A stretch of DNA of 64,000 bases from contig JARYHS010013630.1 of the NCBI GenBank assembly GCA_031002005.1, positions 240,691,539 through 240,755,538 of the forward strand. Reading direction: 5' to 3'. A program made the translations under genes and the position numbers. The stretch's first letter is position 1, and each line of letters begins with the position of its first letter. The notes beneath the pieces are model-generated. The model saw nothing but the letters and a program-made list of their open reading frames with translations. It searched no databases and was not told the origin of the DNA. The DNA comes from Vandiemenella viatica (lineage: Eukaryota; Arthropoda; Insecta; Orthoptera; Morabidae). This document shows, piece by piece, positions 12,060-21,987 of the stretch.

Positions 12060-13260
12060 AAGTCAGGATTTCATGTTAACCAAATGATTTATTTTCTTCC
12101 ATTAAATTTGAAATCTTAATAAATCTCAGATGCTTTCTTTTAATTTCGATAATCGCAACACCCAACCGGTTTTGATCGTTTTGTAGATCTTGCATCGTTT
12201 GGCCTAATGCCTCCAAAAACTTTTTATGTGCAATCGTATATTCATCCCTAACAATCAATTTGCAATGCTGCAGAACTTTGGCCATCGCACAGTTCTTAGA
12301 AATATGGCATGCTAGAGTTCCATTTATTTGCATATTTAACGACAACTTGAATGCCAAATACTATTTGACCCATTCCAACAACGTAACTGCAATTCCTAAT
12401 GAAGAAAGTGCAAGTACAAGTACAATTTGATTCTGCAAGCGAATCGTTTCCAAAACCAATGCGATCAAAAACGTTTTTCCAGTTCCACCGAGAGAGTCCA
12501 AAAAGAAAATCCCTTCGTTCACAACTTTCATGAGAGTGTCGTACCCACATTTTTGCTACCGATTCAACAGTGGAATATTCGTTTGGACTGATTATCTGAA
12601 TGCATCATAATCATATCGTTTTTCGCGTTTCAGCTCTTGATTAAATGAGTCGTGCATCGGACTAGTGGGCGCTATCATGCCTAATTGAGCTAGTACCTAG
12701 TTCGATATCATCAAGCACATGTTTTCAATATCAACGGAATAGAAATAAAATAACGACATTTGTTGGACAGATCGTGAAACAAAAAAACCCAAAGGTAATT
12801 TTAATTTAGGCTTGAATACGTATTTTTAGTTTTTTCTCTACATATTGGTGTTTTTTCCAGCAGAAAACATTTCAGTTATTTCAACCCCGGGAGCATAAGA
12901 AACAAAACTAAAAAAATATTACGCATATCCATCGTTGAATCACGAGTTCGTACAAAAATCCAACAGAAAAAAGAACTTGCAATTTTTCCACAGTTTTCAA
13001 TTTTCCCGTCAACTCTACCAAATTTCCCCCTACAAACCGTATTCGGACTATCACAAACACTGGAAAAAAAAATAGCTAAAATGTTCCATGGAAAAAACAC
13101 TTTCAGTTTTTACCCAATTTTCCAGGCAACTTTACCAATGTTTCTTTCTCTAAAAACATTATTCGGACTATTACGAACATTTAAAAAACCAAATCGGTCC
13201 AGCCGTTCTCAAGTGATGCGGTTACCAACGAACAGCATTTCATTTATATAAATTTAAGAG
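12060..13260 (-). mobile_element. Helitron, minus strand, 5' part and helicase fragment
   Basis: Read on the minus strand, the 5' end near 13260 is TCTTAAATTTATATAAATGA. It is followed by GTTCGTTGGTAACCGC and GAGAACGGCTGGACCGATTT, a leader common to arthropod Helitrons. Two diverged tandem blocks (about 13005-13075 and 13130-13190, both holding ATTCGGACTAT) lie just inside it. The helicase N-terminal block follows at 12076-12570. The 3' end was not located. Confidence 0.7.
12076..12570 (-). pseudogene. Helitron Pif1-like helicase, Walker A fragment
   Basis: Minus-strand translation gives GIFFLDSLGGTGKTFLIALV, the Walker A (motif I) block of Helitron Pif1 helicases. In a second frame it gives AFKLSLNMQINGTLACHISK and AKVLQHCKLIVRDEYTIAHK, the latter covering Walker B (family DE, here RDEYT). 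At least one frameshift near 12355 separates them, and the reading ends at about 12076. It covers the part of the helicase that the plus-strand copy at 8627-9466 lacks, but the opposite orientation shows it belongs to a different insertion. Confidence 0.82.
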
Positions 13261-14343
13261 ACATTAAGGTCAATTCCACTCTGCGGGACCCTGTGTTGAC
13301 AATTAGCGCTTGCGGGAGCTCATGTTTATGTTCTTGTAAAAGGGTTTTGCCCAAAATGTTTTTGTGTTCATGTATTATTTTGTTGTTACTGCCCCGCACC
13401 ATTCAACTTTGGTGAGTGTTGGGAGTAATTTAACATTCCTTTCAATTTAAATATTTATGATACGTTTGATTTATATACAAACAGCAAATATTCGACAGTA
13501 CTGTATGCTTTTCATTATGGTTTTCATGTACACGTCCATCCAAGTTATTCTGCAGAAAACATGCTTATTGACTCGATATGTAGCTAGAAATACGTGAAAA
13601 GCCACCCACTACTGGTTCAAACTTTCTTCATTAATGAAGCAATTACTTAGTTTACATTAGAGTTATCGAAACAATGGATAGACGAATGCGAGTACCGCTG
13701 GAAACAGTGCTTAGCTCAAAACTTTTGGAGCTTCCGCCAATGAAGGGCTTCCTTCCGACTTGCCAGTGGCTTCTTTGTCAATTAGCGTATTCAACCTTTT
13801 CTGTTGTTGCCATCTTAATTTTATGTTCATCGGCTAAGTAGTTATATCGATAATTACATTTTATCGAAAAAATGAAACATACAATTATAATGAAAGCGAA
13901 CGCTATGTCGATGAGAAATTTCATTTTTCTCAGGTAAATGGGCATAAATCTATTGTTTTAGATATCTCATTTTCTTTCCACAGTTTCACATTTAGAAGCG
14001 GTTCCCATTTACCAACATACCTCATTCTGATTATTAAGATAGCTGTAATGTTGAATTAAACACTGATTAAACGTTTCTGATTTATTCAAATGTATTTTAT
14101 ATAGCGTATAAATACATATTCAGACCATTTTCCTAGTTTTGGCCATATTAGGATAATATTTATGGTCATATGGTAATATTTTTTAAAAAAACTCTGCTAA
14201 TTTCTTAATAGTATCGGGAATTCATTAGAAGTTATAAATGAGAAGAAATTAAGATAATTATTCACTGAACAGTACTCACACAACGGAGGAAAAACACAAA
14301 ACTAACTGTCACTGAATTGGTCGCCCGCCTTATAATCTCGACC
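13261..14343. other. Unassigned sequence
   Basis: AT-rich sequence with no recognisable element ends or coding region. Confidence 0.35.
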
Positions 14344-14356
14344 AATGCAGCAGCAG

Positions 14357-14560
14357 TCCGACCCCGGCAACATAGGGGTAGTGTGCTTGCTTAACGTTGC
14401 AAGGGTCGCCGATTCGAGTCCGGCCGAGGGCATGGGTGGTTTTAATTAAATGTTGTGTTCGTCTTGTGGACAATAATCACACTGAAACGAAATGTATACA
14501 TTGTAAGAGAAACACGTTGAGCTGGCTGTATGGCTAACATGGCCAAATGCCATAAAAAAA
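14357..14560 (+). repeat. SINE3 (tRNA-derived) with 13-bp target duplication
   Basis: The head carries a B-box-like GATTCGAGTCC preceded by a tRNA-like stretch. The body contains TTAATTAAATGTTGTGTTCG and the 3' end TGGCTAACATGGCCAAATGC followed by poly(A). It is flanked by perfect 13-bp direct repeats AATGCAGCAGCAG at 14344-14356 and 14561-14573. That is the signature of LINE-mediated target-primed insertion and suggests a recent event. Related copies lie at 60049-60259 and about 56385-56540. Confidence 0.88.
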
Positions 14561-14721
14561 AATGCAGCAGCAGCACGTCTATGTCGGTCCGCGTCAATCA
14601 ATGTCTCATTGTTGCCAATACTTTAAAAAATAATCCTCGGTCATTGTTAAATCTGCAGTGGATCAGTGAGTTCCGCCATGACAAACAAAATTTTCTGAAA
14701 GTACTAAGTTATGGAGTTATA

Positions 14722-14994
14722 CAGGGTGAGTTTTTTATCTTGAGACAACTAAATATCTCGAAAACTACAAATCCGATCAAAAAAAGTGGGTAATAAAAAT
14801 TGTTCGTCTCGACGGGGGACATCCGATGATACCAAATTTGACTCCCCACCCCCACCCCCTAGGGGTGGGGGAAGGGGGAGAAAAAAAACTTAAATAGGAA
14901 CCCCCATTTTTTATTGCAGATTCTGATTCCCCGGAAAAAACTACCCCTATTTCACCCCCAATTCGAGTCATTTTGGTCGATAGATGGCGCTGCA
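14722..14994. repeat. Left terminal inverted repeat of mariner element
   Basis: The sequence matches the reverse complement of 16657-16930 along its full length, ending at the shared GATGGCGCTGCA block. Confidence 0.92.
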
Positions 14995-15263
14995 ATCGAC
15001 AAAAATCAAAATAAGCAAAAATTCATTTAAAAATGAGGATATCTCGTGAAATACACATCAGATCAGCAAAATACAAGTTAATGTGATTGATATTTTTCAA
15101 AAACTATTCAATAACACCACCCACCTCCAAACTTGAGGGATGGGAATGGACATTATTTCAAAATGCACTGATGCAAATTCTTTAGCAGATAGCGAAAGTC
15201 AAACATTACTTTTTGCGTTACCCAGGAACAACGACGTGGACGTAGTAATTTTCTGTTCCCTTT

Positions 15264-15423
15264 GGGGTGCTAGATTTAGGTGAGTCCCCTCGCCTCTCAC
15301 CATCGGGGTGCTTGTTTTTGGTGAGTCCCCTCGCCTCTCACCATCGGGGTGCTTGTTTTTGGTGAGTCCCCTCGCCTCTCACCATCGGGGTGCTTGTTTT
15401 TGGTGAGTCCCCTCGCCTCTCAC
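15264..15423. repeat. 41-bp minisatellite, about 3.9 copies
   Basis: Copies of GTGAGTCCCCTCGCCTCTCA plus 21 further bases begin at 15280, 15321, 15362 and 15403, with a partial unit before the first. Each unit contains a GTGAG...CTCAC inverted pair and repeats the GGTGAGT core found at the element terminus. Confidence 0.93.
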
Positions 15424-15445
15424 GTGTTTGTTTCTAACAACAATT

Positions 15446-16524
15446 CTAAAGCAAGTGCTCGAAAATATCACCACCGACATCGATGCATTTATTTACCCGC
15501 TCTTGGAATGATTCGACGCAACTAAGAAGCATATCCGGCGTGATTTTTTGACAAGCGTTGGTAATTCGTTCAATCATGTTTTCAGGCGTTGTTGGCACTT
15601 CACTGTAAACTTCATTCTTCAAGTATCCCCATAAAAAAAATCAGGCGAAGTGAGATCTGGTGATCTTGCAGGCCACGGCACTGGACCTCCTCTTCCGATC
15701 CATCGACGATTGTACAGACGATCTAACACTTCCCGCGATCTTACAGCAAAATGTGCTGGACAACCGTCATGTTGAAACCACATTGTTTGTCGCACGTCTA
15801 AGGGTACGTCTTCAAGAAATGTTGGCAGTACGTCCTCTAAGAGTTGTTGATATTTCTCCCCATTGAAATGTCCATGGATAAAATGTGGACCAATAAGTTT
15901 GTCCCCAATTATCCCACACCAAACATTTACATTCCACGGACGCTGATGTTCAACTTGGCGTAACCAATGCGGGTTTTCCACACTCCAATAATGCATGTTG
16001 TGTCGATTAATGGTGCCGTGGTTAGTAAAAGTGGATTCATCCGAAAACAGTACTCGAGCAAAGAAATGGGGTTCTTCTTGTATTTTCTGTAGCGACCATC
16101 GGCAAAATGTCAATCGATTATCGAAATCATTGCCGTGAAGTTCTTGATGCAACGAAACATGGAACGGATGGTATTTTCTACGATGCAAAATCTGACAAAC
16201 AGTAGTCTGAGAAATTCCTGATTCACGACTTATTTGTCGAGTACTAATGTGAGGGTTATAAGCCACTGCAGCTAAAACTGCAACTTCGTTATTTTCTCCA
16301 GCTATCGTCCTTCGCCGCTTTCGTTTGTTTGTGTGCACACTTCCCTCCTGAGTGAACTGTTGGATAATACGGTAAAAAGAAGCGCGCGATCGAGGCTGGT
16401 CTGGAAAACGATGAGCATAAAGATCAACAGCATTATCGATATTCTTGCGACATTCTCCATAAATGTAGACCATTTCAATTTTTTCTTGCAACGTTATAGC
16501 CTGCATTCTCATTGACACGTGCAA
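15446..16524 (-). pseudogene. Mariner-superfamily transposase, DD41D-type, one frameshift
   Basis: Cut-and-paste transposase that binds the element's TIRs and integrates at TA. Residues 1-301 (16524-15619) form an N-terminal helix-turn-helix region (ISTRQISRESGISQTTVCQI, about residues 94-113). The catalytic region follows: first aspartate in VLFSDESTF, second in WFQHDGCPAHF, third in SPDLTSPDFF. I count 41 residues between the second and third aspartates, which matches the DD41D (rosa) group and not DD34D mariners or DD34E Tc1. Just after the third aspartate the run of eight A on the plus strand (15633-15640) breaks the frame. One more base would join a ~60-residue tail ending at a stop at 15446-15448 (GGDIFEHLL). 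The start is the ORF's first ATG; the ATG at residue 5 or 7 is equally possible. Confidence 0.92.
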
Positions 16525-16563
16525 CAGAACGAAGTAAATAAATCAGAGATGTTATGAACGCTA

Positions 16564-16658
16564 TGAAAGTACATCAAGTAATGAGAAAACTCTGAGAAAT
16601 GAGCGACGATGTGAACGCAATGGAAGTACATCAAGTAATGAGAAAACTCTGAGAAATG
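16564..16658. repeat. Tandem ~58-bp direct repeat upstream of transposase
   Basis: The block GTACATCAAGTAATGAGAAA with its flanks occurs at about 16564-16600 and again at about 16622-16658, just outside the transposase start and adjoining the right TIR. Confidence 0.85.
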
Positions 16659-16930
16659 CAGCGCCATCTATCGACCAAAATGACTCGAATTGGGGGTCAA
16701 ATAGGGGTAGTTTTTTCCGGGGAATCAGAATCTGCAATAAAAAATGGGGGTTCCTATTTAAGTTTTTTTTTCTCCCCCTTCCCCCACCCCTAGGGGGTGG
16801 GGGTGGGGAGTCAAATTTGGTATCATCGGATGTCCCCCGTCGAGACGAACAATTTTTATTACCCACTTTTTTTGATCGGATTTGTAGTTTTCGAGATATT
16901 TAGTTGTCTCAAGATAAAAAACTCACTTGG
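16657..16930. repeat. Right terminal inverted repeat of mariner element
   Basis: Reverse complement of 14722-14994. The outer 9 bases differ (CCAAGTGAG against CAGGGTGAG), but the flanking TA is intact. Confidence 0.92.
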
Positions 16931-16932
16931 TA

Positions 16933-17503
16933 TAAAGGGTTTTGGAGAGGAATATTTTGGGACAGAAGAATTCTTTTATGTAAATTATTTGAAACGCTAT
17001 GAGGTGAAAAGCTCTCTCTGGCAGTTGTTTAACTCAAAAATGCATTTCTTTTTCTTCATAGTTACCCCTTAGTTCAATGCACTTTGCTCAACATTTTTCT
17101 AATGAACTGGGTTAATCGCTGAAGAAAGATTTTGGAAGGTGTGAAAAATATCCGCATTTACCTGTTATCTATTTGTTTCACTAAAAACGTTTTCGAGCCA
17201 TATTTTTTATATATCTATATATATATATTTGACGATAGGCGGAAGTCAGAGACGGCAAAATCTGGTGAAAAGGGTGAATGTTCCAACAATTCGTACTTCG
17301 GATCCCTCAGTTATTGCGCTGCCAAAGAGCCTTTGAAGTCAAACGCAACTGTGATGAAAGAAGAGTTAAACTCAGGTGTCTATTTCATGAGATGGTTCAT
17401 AAGATCTGCGTAGTATTACCAGTTATTGTTTTATTCTTTTCAAGGCAATCCTTGCATCCCAGAAACTTAACCACTGGTAGATTAAAACCACTTCGCCTTT
17501 TTA
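16933..17503. other. Unassigned sequence
   Basis: No protein domain recognised. A (TA)n-like stretch lies at 17207-17228. The part 17230-17400 has the feel of an old DNA-transposon relic, but I could not name it. Confidence 0.35.
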
Positions 17504-18288
17504 GTCCAGTAACGGGGTCGTAAAAAGGGGGTCTCACAAACATCATATCACGTAGAAGATTTTTTTTCTTATCTTGTATATATTGGTGAGAGTATGCAGA
17601 AACCAAGTTTTCGACCTCCAACACCCTCGGCACAATTTTCTGTGGCCAAAAAACATCAAAATTTGGGTACTTTTTTCAGTTTTTCATCTATAACTCCTTC
17701 CTGATAAGTCCTATCAAGAAATATTCTATTTTCAATTTGAAAGAGGACAAAATTTCCTACAACTTTCGTATTACAAACTTTTTTCTAAAATCAAAATTAA
17801 GCAAGCTACAGTTCTTCGAAAATCAGCCAAATTTCACACTTTTCCTAAAAGTTGGGTTTTTACCTAATTTGCAGCTCAAAATGACCTGAAACCCCTGTAC
17901 ATATAACCGATATATATGTATTTCTGTATGACATAGTATATATATGTACTACTTTGATTACTGATGGTCCATTCAATAATCATATAGCATTGTTGGCCGG
18001 GAGATCCCAAAGGATTGTTCGGCCGCCAGGTTACAGTGTTATGGATAGGCCGCGCAGTGCGCTTCTTGTGGCTATCTAACCTGACCAAGTACTAGTACCG
18101 CATATAGGGAACCTACAGCTTAAGGTGGAATTAAAACCACAGAATCGTTCTGGCTTTCTCCATATTACACAGCAAGCTGTGGCAGAGGTAAAGCTCGGGT
18201 TAATGGCCTTTGAAAATTACTGCTGAGAACGGGATTTCGATCTTCAGTCAGATACCTTAACCACTGAGCTACCATTTCGTTCTATTAC
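17504..18288. repeat. Left inverted arm (~785 bp)
   Basis: Reverse complement of 19947-20717, with small indels. The outer part (to about 17880) is AT-rich and unrecognised. The middle has a TATATA-rich stretch (about 17908-17950). The inner ~280 bp is a SINE2 in minus orientation (about 17998-18275). Confidence 0.93.
17998..18275 (-). repeat. SINE2 copy in left arm
   Basis: Minus-strand head TAGCTCAGTGGTTAAGGTAT (A-box-like), then GATCGAAATCCCG (B-box-like), then the shared body with TTACCTCTGCCACAGC. The mirrored copy in the right arm occupies the corresponding position. Confidence 0.85.
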
Positions 18289-18449
18289 CTGATGGTATTT
18301 GTACCAGTTTGAAAAACGGATTTGCAAAACTGAAAACATAATGTTATGGCACAAAGTTTATTTATGCAGTCAAAATTAAGTCATAATAAGTAAAAAATTA
18401 GTCAAATTCATTTCTTTTCCGTTTTAATGGATTGAAACAATGTGTTCCA

Positions 18450-19372
18450 ATTGAATTTGTTCCGTACAACAATGGAAAAAAATTATCGCTATATGAAGCA
18501 TTTAAATCTCTTCAAGATACAACACCCAACACAATAATTTTTACTATACCTTGGCTGCTTCTGTGGAAAATATGAAGCCTATTTGACAACGAACTATAGA
18601 TCCAACATCACAGTTATATTTGGCGGATACCGAAGTTATGCTGCGCAGAGAGGAATAAAGTCATCTGAAATGATTTGTAGTTTGAAATCATCAGATACTT
18701 CAGCAGGCATCATTTTCAGTGAGGAAACAAGTGCTACAGTGACGCAGCAAATGAGAGCAGCAAGAACTGTGTAATGTTGATACTAATGCAAAAACTGAAA
18801 AAGGAGGCATCCAAGATCAACAGGCAAAACAAGATGCTGCTGGATTGATCGTTGACGCAGCACTTTCCCAAGCAGCAAAATTCGACAGTGTGATGATTCT
18901 AAGTGAGTATATTGTCTTTCTTATTCTGCTAATGGGCTTTGGTACCACGTGTTTGAACCCACACGTCCTCTTCATCTATGCATTTGCTGGATGTGATACA
19001 ATATCAGCATATTTCGGCTATGGGAAAGAAAACTTCTACTGCATGATTCAATACCAACCATATCTGGAAGTAACATGCATGCTAACTTCTCAGAAGTCTA
19101 GCCTCCAGAGAACATTTGGAGAACACGCAGGGGAGCAGATCATCTTGGAACGGTACGGAAAAATTGCTTGTGGAACATTGGAAGGCTCAGATATGAAATG
19201 ATTATGAAATCTGCCTAAAAAATGCATTCAGACTAGCACGGTTGCCACCAAAATCAGATGCGGCAACGTTTCACTCAATATGCACGTACCACCAAGTAAA
19301 GGTTGGTTGGGTCGAGAAACGTACCCATTGCCGTGAGGATGAAGGAAAGGCTCGTCCAGTCTTATTACAGTT
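18450..19372 (+). pseudogene. Degenerate PIN/XPG-like nuclease-family protein
   Basis: The reading passes through several frames: 18583-18774 (block NITVIFGGYRSY), 18775-18900 (QQAKQDAAGLIVDAALSQ), 18845-19201 (LNPHVLFIYAFAGCDTISAY and FGYGKENF) and 19202-19372 (KNAFRLARLPPKSDAATFHS). From memory these match, in the same order, a multi-copy family of uncharacterised arthropod and cnidarian proteins with VF(D)GY, D-A-D-x-L-I, a DTDLLVLL-type block and GCDT-x-(S/F)-FGKGK. The spacing of those acidic motifs resembles the XPG/FEN1-like PIN nuclease fold; that link is my inference. Here the DTD position has become SEYI, stops interrupt the frame and a SINE1 has landed near the 3' end. The product is dead. 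Its place between the arms suggests it was element cargo or the element's own enzyme. Confidence 0.6.
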
Positions 19373-19383
19373 ACAATAATAAA

Positions 19384-19582
19384 TGCATTCAGGAGGACGT
19401 CGGTTCGAATTCCCGTCCAAGCATCCAGATTTGGGTTTTCCATGGTTTCCTCAAATCACTCCAGCCGAATGCCGGGATGCTTCCTTCAAAAGGCCATGGC
19501 CGAAATCCTTCACGTTCCTTGTCCCCAGTCCCATCGTGCCACTAATGAACTCGACCTCGACGAGGCGTAAAGTCATAAAAAA
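19384..19582 (+). repeat. SINE1, 5'-truncated, with 11-bp target duplication
   Basis: It starts inside the tRNA-like head, keeps the B-box GGTTCGAATTCCCG and the body (CCAAATCAC...CCATGGCC...), and ends in a short A-rich tail. It is flanked by perfect direct repeats ACAATAATAAA at 19373-19383 and 19583-19593. Confidence 0.9.
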
Positions 19583-19946
19583 ACAATAATAAAAGACGAT
19601 GTACTTCGAAGGTTGTATCATATTCCTTCCAGAAACCTTGTTCTCCCCCATGCAGCTGTCGCTAATCAGGACTGTATTGTTCAGCTGCTTGCAAAAAATT
19701 GCTCTCGCCTGCCTCGTGAAAGCGTTCCTGGAATGTAGTAGATGAAGGAGAGGAAGAATTCTTCGACCTCGAGGAAGCTGTTCCTGATGCAATGGATGAA
19801 AGAGACACAATTCATTGATAAGCCGGGACAATCCAAACGGAAAAGAAATTTATTTATAACCATTTTTTTAACTTATTTCGAAATTATTATGACTTTATAA
19901 CTTTGCGTCATAACATTATGGATTGTTGTTCGCTCTATTATCTTCA

Positions 19947-20717
19947 GTAATAGAGCGATCTGGTAGCTCAAGGCGTCTGACTGGAGATCGAAATCCCGGT
20001 CTCAGCAATGATTTTCAAAGGCCATTAACCCGACCTTTACCTCTGCCACAGCTTGCTGTGTAATATGGAGTAAGCCAGAACGATTCTGTGGTTTGGATTC
20101 CACCTTAAGCTGTAGGTTCCCTATATGCGGTACTAGTACTTGGTCAGGTTAAATAGCCACAAGAAGCGCACTGCGTGGCCTATCCATAACACTGTAACCT
20201 GGCGGCCGAACAATCCTTCGGGATCTCCCGGCCAACAATGCTATATGATTATTGAATGGACCATCAGTAATCAAAGTATAGTACATATATATACTATGTC
20301 ATACAGAAATAAATATATATCGGTTATATATACAGGGGTTTCAGGTCGTTTTGAGCTGCAAATTAGGTAAAAACCGAACTTTTAGGAAAAGTGTGAAATT
20401 TGGCTGATTTTCGAAGAACTGTAGCTCGCTTAGTTTTGAGTTTAGAAAAAAGTTTGTAATACGAAAGTTGTAGGAAATTTTGTCCTCTTTCAAATTGAAA
20501 ATAGAATATTTCTTGATAGGACTTATCAGGAAGGAGTTATAGACGAAAAACTGAAAAAAGTACCCGAATTTTGATGTTTTTTGGCAACAGAAAATTGTGC
20601 CGAGGGTGTTGGAGGTCGAAAACTTGGTTTCTGCATACTATCACCAATATATACAAGATAAGAAAAAAAAATCTTCTACGTGATGTGATGCAAGTGAGAA
20701 CTACCCCGTTACTGGAC
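19947..20717. repeat. Right inverted arm (~771 bp)
   Basis: Mirror of 17504-18288. It carries SINE2 in plus orientation at its inner end and finishes CCCCGTTACTGGAC followed by TA. Confidence 0.93.
19956..20235 (+). repeat. SINE2 copy in right arm
   Basis: The plus-strand head is TGGTAGCTCAAGGCGTCTGA; compared with the left arm it lacks the AGTGGTT part of the A-box region. The rest of the body aligns with the left-arm copy. Confidence 0.85.
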
Positions 20718-21250
20718 TATTTCTGGTGCTGAGCCACCGGCTTCCTCCCATTCTTTTGATTGATATTTCGTTTCTGGCATGCATTGATGGACAAATCAGC
20801 TCTTAATATTTGTAGAATCCATCATGAAACACTTCAAAATTGTTGAGATATTGTTCCCGTCAACGTTTTTCGTCTATATTTAACAAATGATGTAGTCATT
20901 TCACACAAAGCTCTATCATAATTAATTCTTAATGAAAAATGACGGTACCCTGTTTTCTGTTATGTCTATGGCCTTACGTATGTCAAATCTTGACTCACGA
21001 ATCATCCAATACTAGTGTTGCAAACTGAAAAAAAAAAAAATGTTTTTTTTCAGCTTTGTGAAAAAAAACATGAAAAAAAACCTAGCACCCGTGTTTTTTT
21101 TCTATATTTTGTTTTTTTTTCAGAAAACCATATATTTGATAAATTATAGTTTTATTTAAGGAACTTCCATTTTACAATGTACATCTTACTGAATCATATA
21201 ATGTCTCACATAATGATTCATAAGTGTATCTATATATAGGTAACATAATT

Positions 21251-21454
21251 TTATTCATCCTCTATGTCAGTACCACATTCACTAGTATCAGCACTACCGA
21301 CACTTGTTCGATCGGTGTCGGAATTTTCACTCTCTTCTTCTGTCTCCTCTAGATCCATAACTTCAGAAATAGTTAAAACTGGTTGTTCTTGTATTGCACG
21401 CAAAAGATTTTGAAATTGCAATTTTAAATAGTGAGCAAAGTACACACTGTGCAT
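21251..21454 (-). pseudogene. hAT family X: C-terminal acidic ORF remnant
   Basis: 67 residues end at a natural stop. The last ~35 are strongly acidic with a Ser/Thr-rich stretch (blocks LEETEEESENSDTDR and SECGTDIEDE). The preceding segment FQNLLRAIQEQPVLTISEV is helical in character. The same peptide is encoded, with substitutions and a small insertion, at 27310-27520 in copy 2. The reading is therefore ancestral coding sequence and not chance. By position in a hAT element it is likely the extreme C-terminus of the transposase. The rest of the enzyme is not readable (a possible short upstream block is LATVGVNKRLKRSK). Confidence 0.55.
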
Positions 21455-21588
21455 ATAGACTGTGCTGATAATTCTGTGTTACGGTCTTTTAAGTTTGAAT
21501 TAAAATCTATTATCATTCCAAATAAGAGCTTTACTTCTTTTCAATCGTTTGTTTACACCAACGGTTGCAAGGAAACGATTCATAATTA

Positions 21589-21987
21589 GGGACCGTGCAC
21601 AAACTACGTGGTTCGGTCCAGAGGGAGGAGGGGTTAGCTGGAAGGCTATGCTGGGCTACGTGGGGAGAGGGGGGGGGGGGTTCCGAGCCAGGCCACGTAA
21701 CTTTCCTTTCGTAACATTTTTCACAGTTAAAATGAGGAACTGAACTCACAACAGCATGTGAGTATTTATTTCCCTCAGTTAATTATATCCGTATGTAACT
21801 TACAATAGTCAGACAAGAGAAAACAGTACAAAATGTCTTCTGGAATCAAAACGGAAGAAAGCTACGTGCTACGTGAGTGGGTGGGGGGGGGGGGGCGGGG
21901 GGGGCAAAGGCCACGTAGAGCTACGTGGGGGAGGAGGGGGAGTTCACGGGAGGCCAAAACGGAGCTATGTGGTTTATGTACGCTCCC
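21589..21987. mobile_element. 399-bp MITE, TTA target duplication
   Basis: It begins GGGACCGTGCACAAACTACG and ends, reverse-complemented, GGGAGCGTACATAAACCAC. The 3-bp duplication TTA flanks it at 21586-21588 and 21988-21990. Copy 2 of the host element reads straight through at 27651-27663 (CATAATTACTGACAATTT) without it, which proves the boundaries. The TTA duplication fits PIF/Harbinger-type MITEs. The interior is G-rich and repeats CTACGTGG-like motifs. Confidence 0.9.

Larger units (their letters stand above)
14722..16930 (-). mobile_element. Mariner-superfamily transposon with long TIRs
   Basis: The element is 2,209 bp and flanked by TA dinucleotides (14720-14721 and 16931-16932), the target duplication of IS630/Tc1/mariner elements. 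Its inverted repeats are unusually long (14722-14994 and 16657-16930, about 273 bp). They start CAGGGTGAGTTTTTTATC on the left and CCAAGTGAGTTTTTATC on the right, and are nearly identical inside. Each contains a C/G-rich palindrome around CCCCTAGGGGTGGGG. The transposase is encoded on the minus strand. A 41-bp minisatellite lies between the 3' end of the gene and the left TIR, and a ~58-bp direct repeat lies between the right TIR and the start codon. The high TIR identity suggests fairly recent mobility. Confidence 0.93.
17504..20717. mobile_element. Long-inverted-repeat element enclosing a PIN-like gene relic
   Basis: Two inverted arms (17504-18288 and 19947-20717) enclose a ~1.66-kb centre. 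Both outer ends read GTCCAGTAACGGGG and both are flanked by TA (17502-17503 and 20718-20719), consistent with a TA target duplication. The arms agree over almost their whole length with few differences. Each includes a copy of SINE2 at its inner end. The centre holds a degraded gene (about 18450-19372) and a nested, 5'-truncated SINE1 (19384-19582). I cannot assign the terminus to a named superfamily. The alternative is a chance inverted duplication rather than a transposon; symmetric ends with TA on both sides argue for transposition. Confidence 0.75.

Noticed and set aside
14370..14440. tRNA-like sequence with a GGTTCGAGTCC-type box
   Set aside because: It does not give a complete cloverleaf, continues into a shared body with poly(A), and has target duplications; it is a SINE3 head. 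The same applies at 42220 and 60060.
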